Origin: Candidatus Magasanikbacteria bacterium CG_4_10_14_0_8_um_filter_42_12
GTDB lineage: Bacteria; Patescibacteriota; Patescibacteriia; Magasanikbacterales; UBA922
Direction of reading: 5' to 3'
Length of the DNA: 13,972 nucleotides
Assembly: GCA_002784795.1 (NCBI GenBank)
Contig: PFLZ01000112.1
Coordinates: 1-13,972 of the forward strand
The stretch's first letter is position 1; every line of letters starts with the position of its first letter. Made by a program: the position numbers and the translations under genes. The notes beneath the pieces were generated by a model. It was not told the origin of the DNA and searched no databases. It saw nothing but the letters and a program-made list of their open reading frames with translations. Below are positions 13,145-13,972 of the stretch, one piece after another.

Positions 13145-13972
13145 ATGTATATGAACATCATTGGCCACAAAGACATTCTTACGTTTTTTGACAGTGCTAC
13201 TGAGGCAGGACATCTTCATCATGCCTATCTGTTTGTTGGGAGGCCTCAGCTTGGCAAGAGAACTGTTGCAGAACATATCACAAAGCAATTATTTGATTCA
13301 GAAAAAACATTACATACCAATCCTGATTTTTTCTTTTTGACGCGTGGTGTTCATGAAAAAACAGGCAAAACAAAAAAACATATTAGCATTGAAGATGTAC
13401 AGGGATTGCAACAATTTTTGAGAGGCAAACCATTTCTTCACAAAAAGAAAGTCGCGATTATCGATGATGCACACTTGCTCAGTATCGGTGCGATGAATGC
13501 ACTCCTGAAGACGCTCGAAGAGCCGCGTGGCGATGCTACGGTTTTTCTTATTGTAGAAAATGAATCTTCGTTACTCGAGACGATTCGATCGAGATGTCAG
13601 ACATTGTATTTTTATCCTGTTGGGATACCGCATATAGAGACGGCCCTTCTCGAAAAAAACATTGATCCTCCGCTCGCAGCATCGATGGCAGCGGTGTCAT
13701 ACGGGTATCCAGGGAGAGCGCTCGCATGGGCAGAAGATCCAGAACAGTACGAGTGGTACCAAAAAGAATTGGCACGGTGTCAGTCATTGTTTGGAAAACC
13801 TTTATATGAACAGCTCGCAAGTGTAGAAGAGTTATTTGCAAAAAAAGATGATCATATAGGTGCGCGCAGTGAGTTGTTGACTATTCTCGATATCTGGCTG
13901 GGTTGTCTTCGAGACTCCTATACACAATCCACCTCTGCATCATTGCAAAAATGTGATATAGTAGATGCATAT
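13145..13972 (+). CDS. holB: DNA polymerase III delta-prime subunit, 3' partial
   Basis: The frame is open for 276 codons to the window end with no stop. This is an AAA+ clamp-loader subunit that helps place the sliding clamp on primed DNA. Seen: NIIGHKDIL near the start; HAYLFVGRPQLGKRT (26-40), a P-loop with GRPQLGK instead of the usual GPxGxGK, in keeping with delta-prime being a poor or non-ATPase; NPDFFFL (59-65); a Walker-B-like IIDDAHLL (105-112); NALLKTLEEP (118-127); and the SRC arginine-finger motif at 149-151. The cysteine-rich zinc module normally found between the P-loop and the PD segment is absent. ATG at 13151 is an alternative start. The gene begins 14 bases after the transposase, so it may depend on transcription through that element. 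Confidence 0.9.
   Translation, partial: MYMNIIGHKDILTFFDSATEAGHLHHAYLFVGRPQLGKRTVAEHITKQLFDSEKTLHTNPDFFFLTRGVHEKTGKTKKHISIEDVQGLQQFLRGKPFLHKKKVAIIDDAHLLSIGAMNALLKTLEEPRGDATVFLIVENESSLLETIRSRCQTLYFYPVGIPHIETALLEKNIDPPLAASMAAVSYGYPGRALAWAEDPEQYEWYQKELARCQSLFGKPLYEQLASVEELFAKKDDHIGARSELLTILDIWLGCLRDSYTQSTSASLQKCDIVDAY

Noticed and set aside
1..13972. CRISPR arrays, tRNA or rRNA genes, riboswitches
   Set aside because: I saw no regularly spaced repeats, no cloverleaf or rRNA sequence, and the spacers before the riboflavin genes (3 and 15 bases) are too short for an FMN riboswitch.

Overview
The window looks like chromosome from a Patescibacteria (Candidate Phyla Radiation) bacterium. This rests on four things seen here: very tight gene packing; family types common in that group (a DUF4012 membrane protein, a short TsaB-like protein, a winged-helix protein with a nucleotidyltransferase-like tail, a small IS200/RAYT-type transposase); no recognisable Shine-Dalgarno sequence before any gene; and AT-rich spacers. 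TGA acts as a stop (transposase gene) and Trp is TGG, so the standard bacterial code fits. The phylum assignment is inference.

Left part (1-5590): a bidirectional terminator (113-141) ends a long minus-strand gene for a two-transmembrane protein. That protein has a degenerate PP2C-like cytoplasmic domain and a C-terminal beta-propeller-like domain. It diverges from a winged-helix/nucleotidyltransferase-like regulator, with the two predicted promoters overlapping at their -10 boxes. A short TsaB-like gene follows and converges on a small lipoprotein gene. The lipoprotein gene diverges from a membrane family-2 glycosyltransferase.

Middle part (5591-12461): an imperfect inverted repeat, then six same-strand genes with gaps of 20, 7, 3 and 15 bases and one 8-base overlap: DUF4012, MreB, an inositol-monophosphatase-family enzyme, RibBA, RibD and a GT4 glycosyltransferase. 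This is probably one transcription unit joining cell shape and envelope functions to the first enzymes of riboflavin synthesis. RibBA and RibD keep their catalytic residues, and the phosphatase-family gene lies 3 bases upstream of ribBA.

Right part (12458-13972): an IS200/RAYT-like HUH transposase sits between three hairpins that share a CTCA-N-TGAG core. The glycosyltransferase stop codon lies inside the left hairpin and the transposase stop codon inside the right one. After 14 bases the DNA polymerase III delta-prime gene (holB) begins and runs off the window without a stop.

Two themes stand out. Several lead genes have a -10-like hexamer ending only 5-9 bases before the start codon, which suggests leaderless or nearly leaderless transcripts. 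The envelope theme (two glycosyltransferases, DUF4012, MreB, a lipoprotein, a membrane sensor) runs through most of the window.
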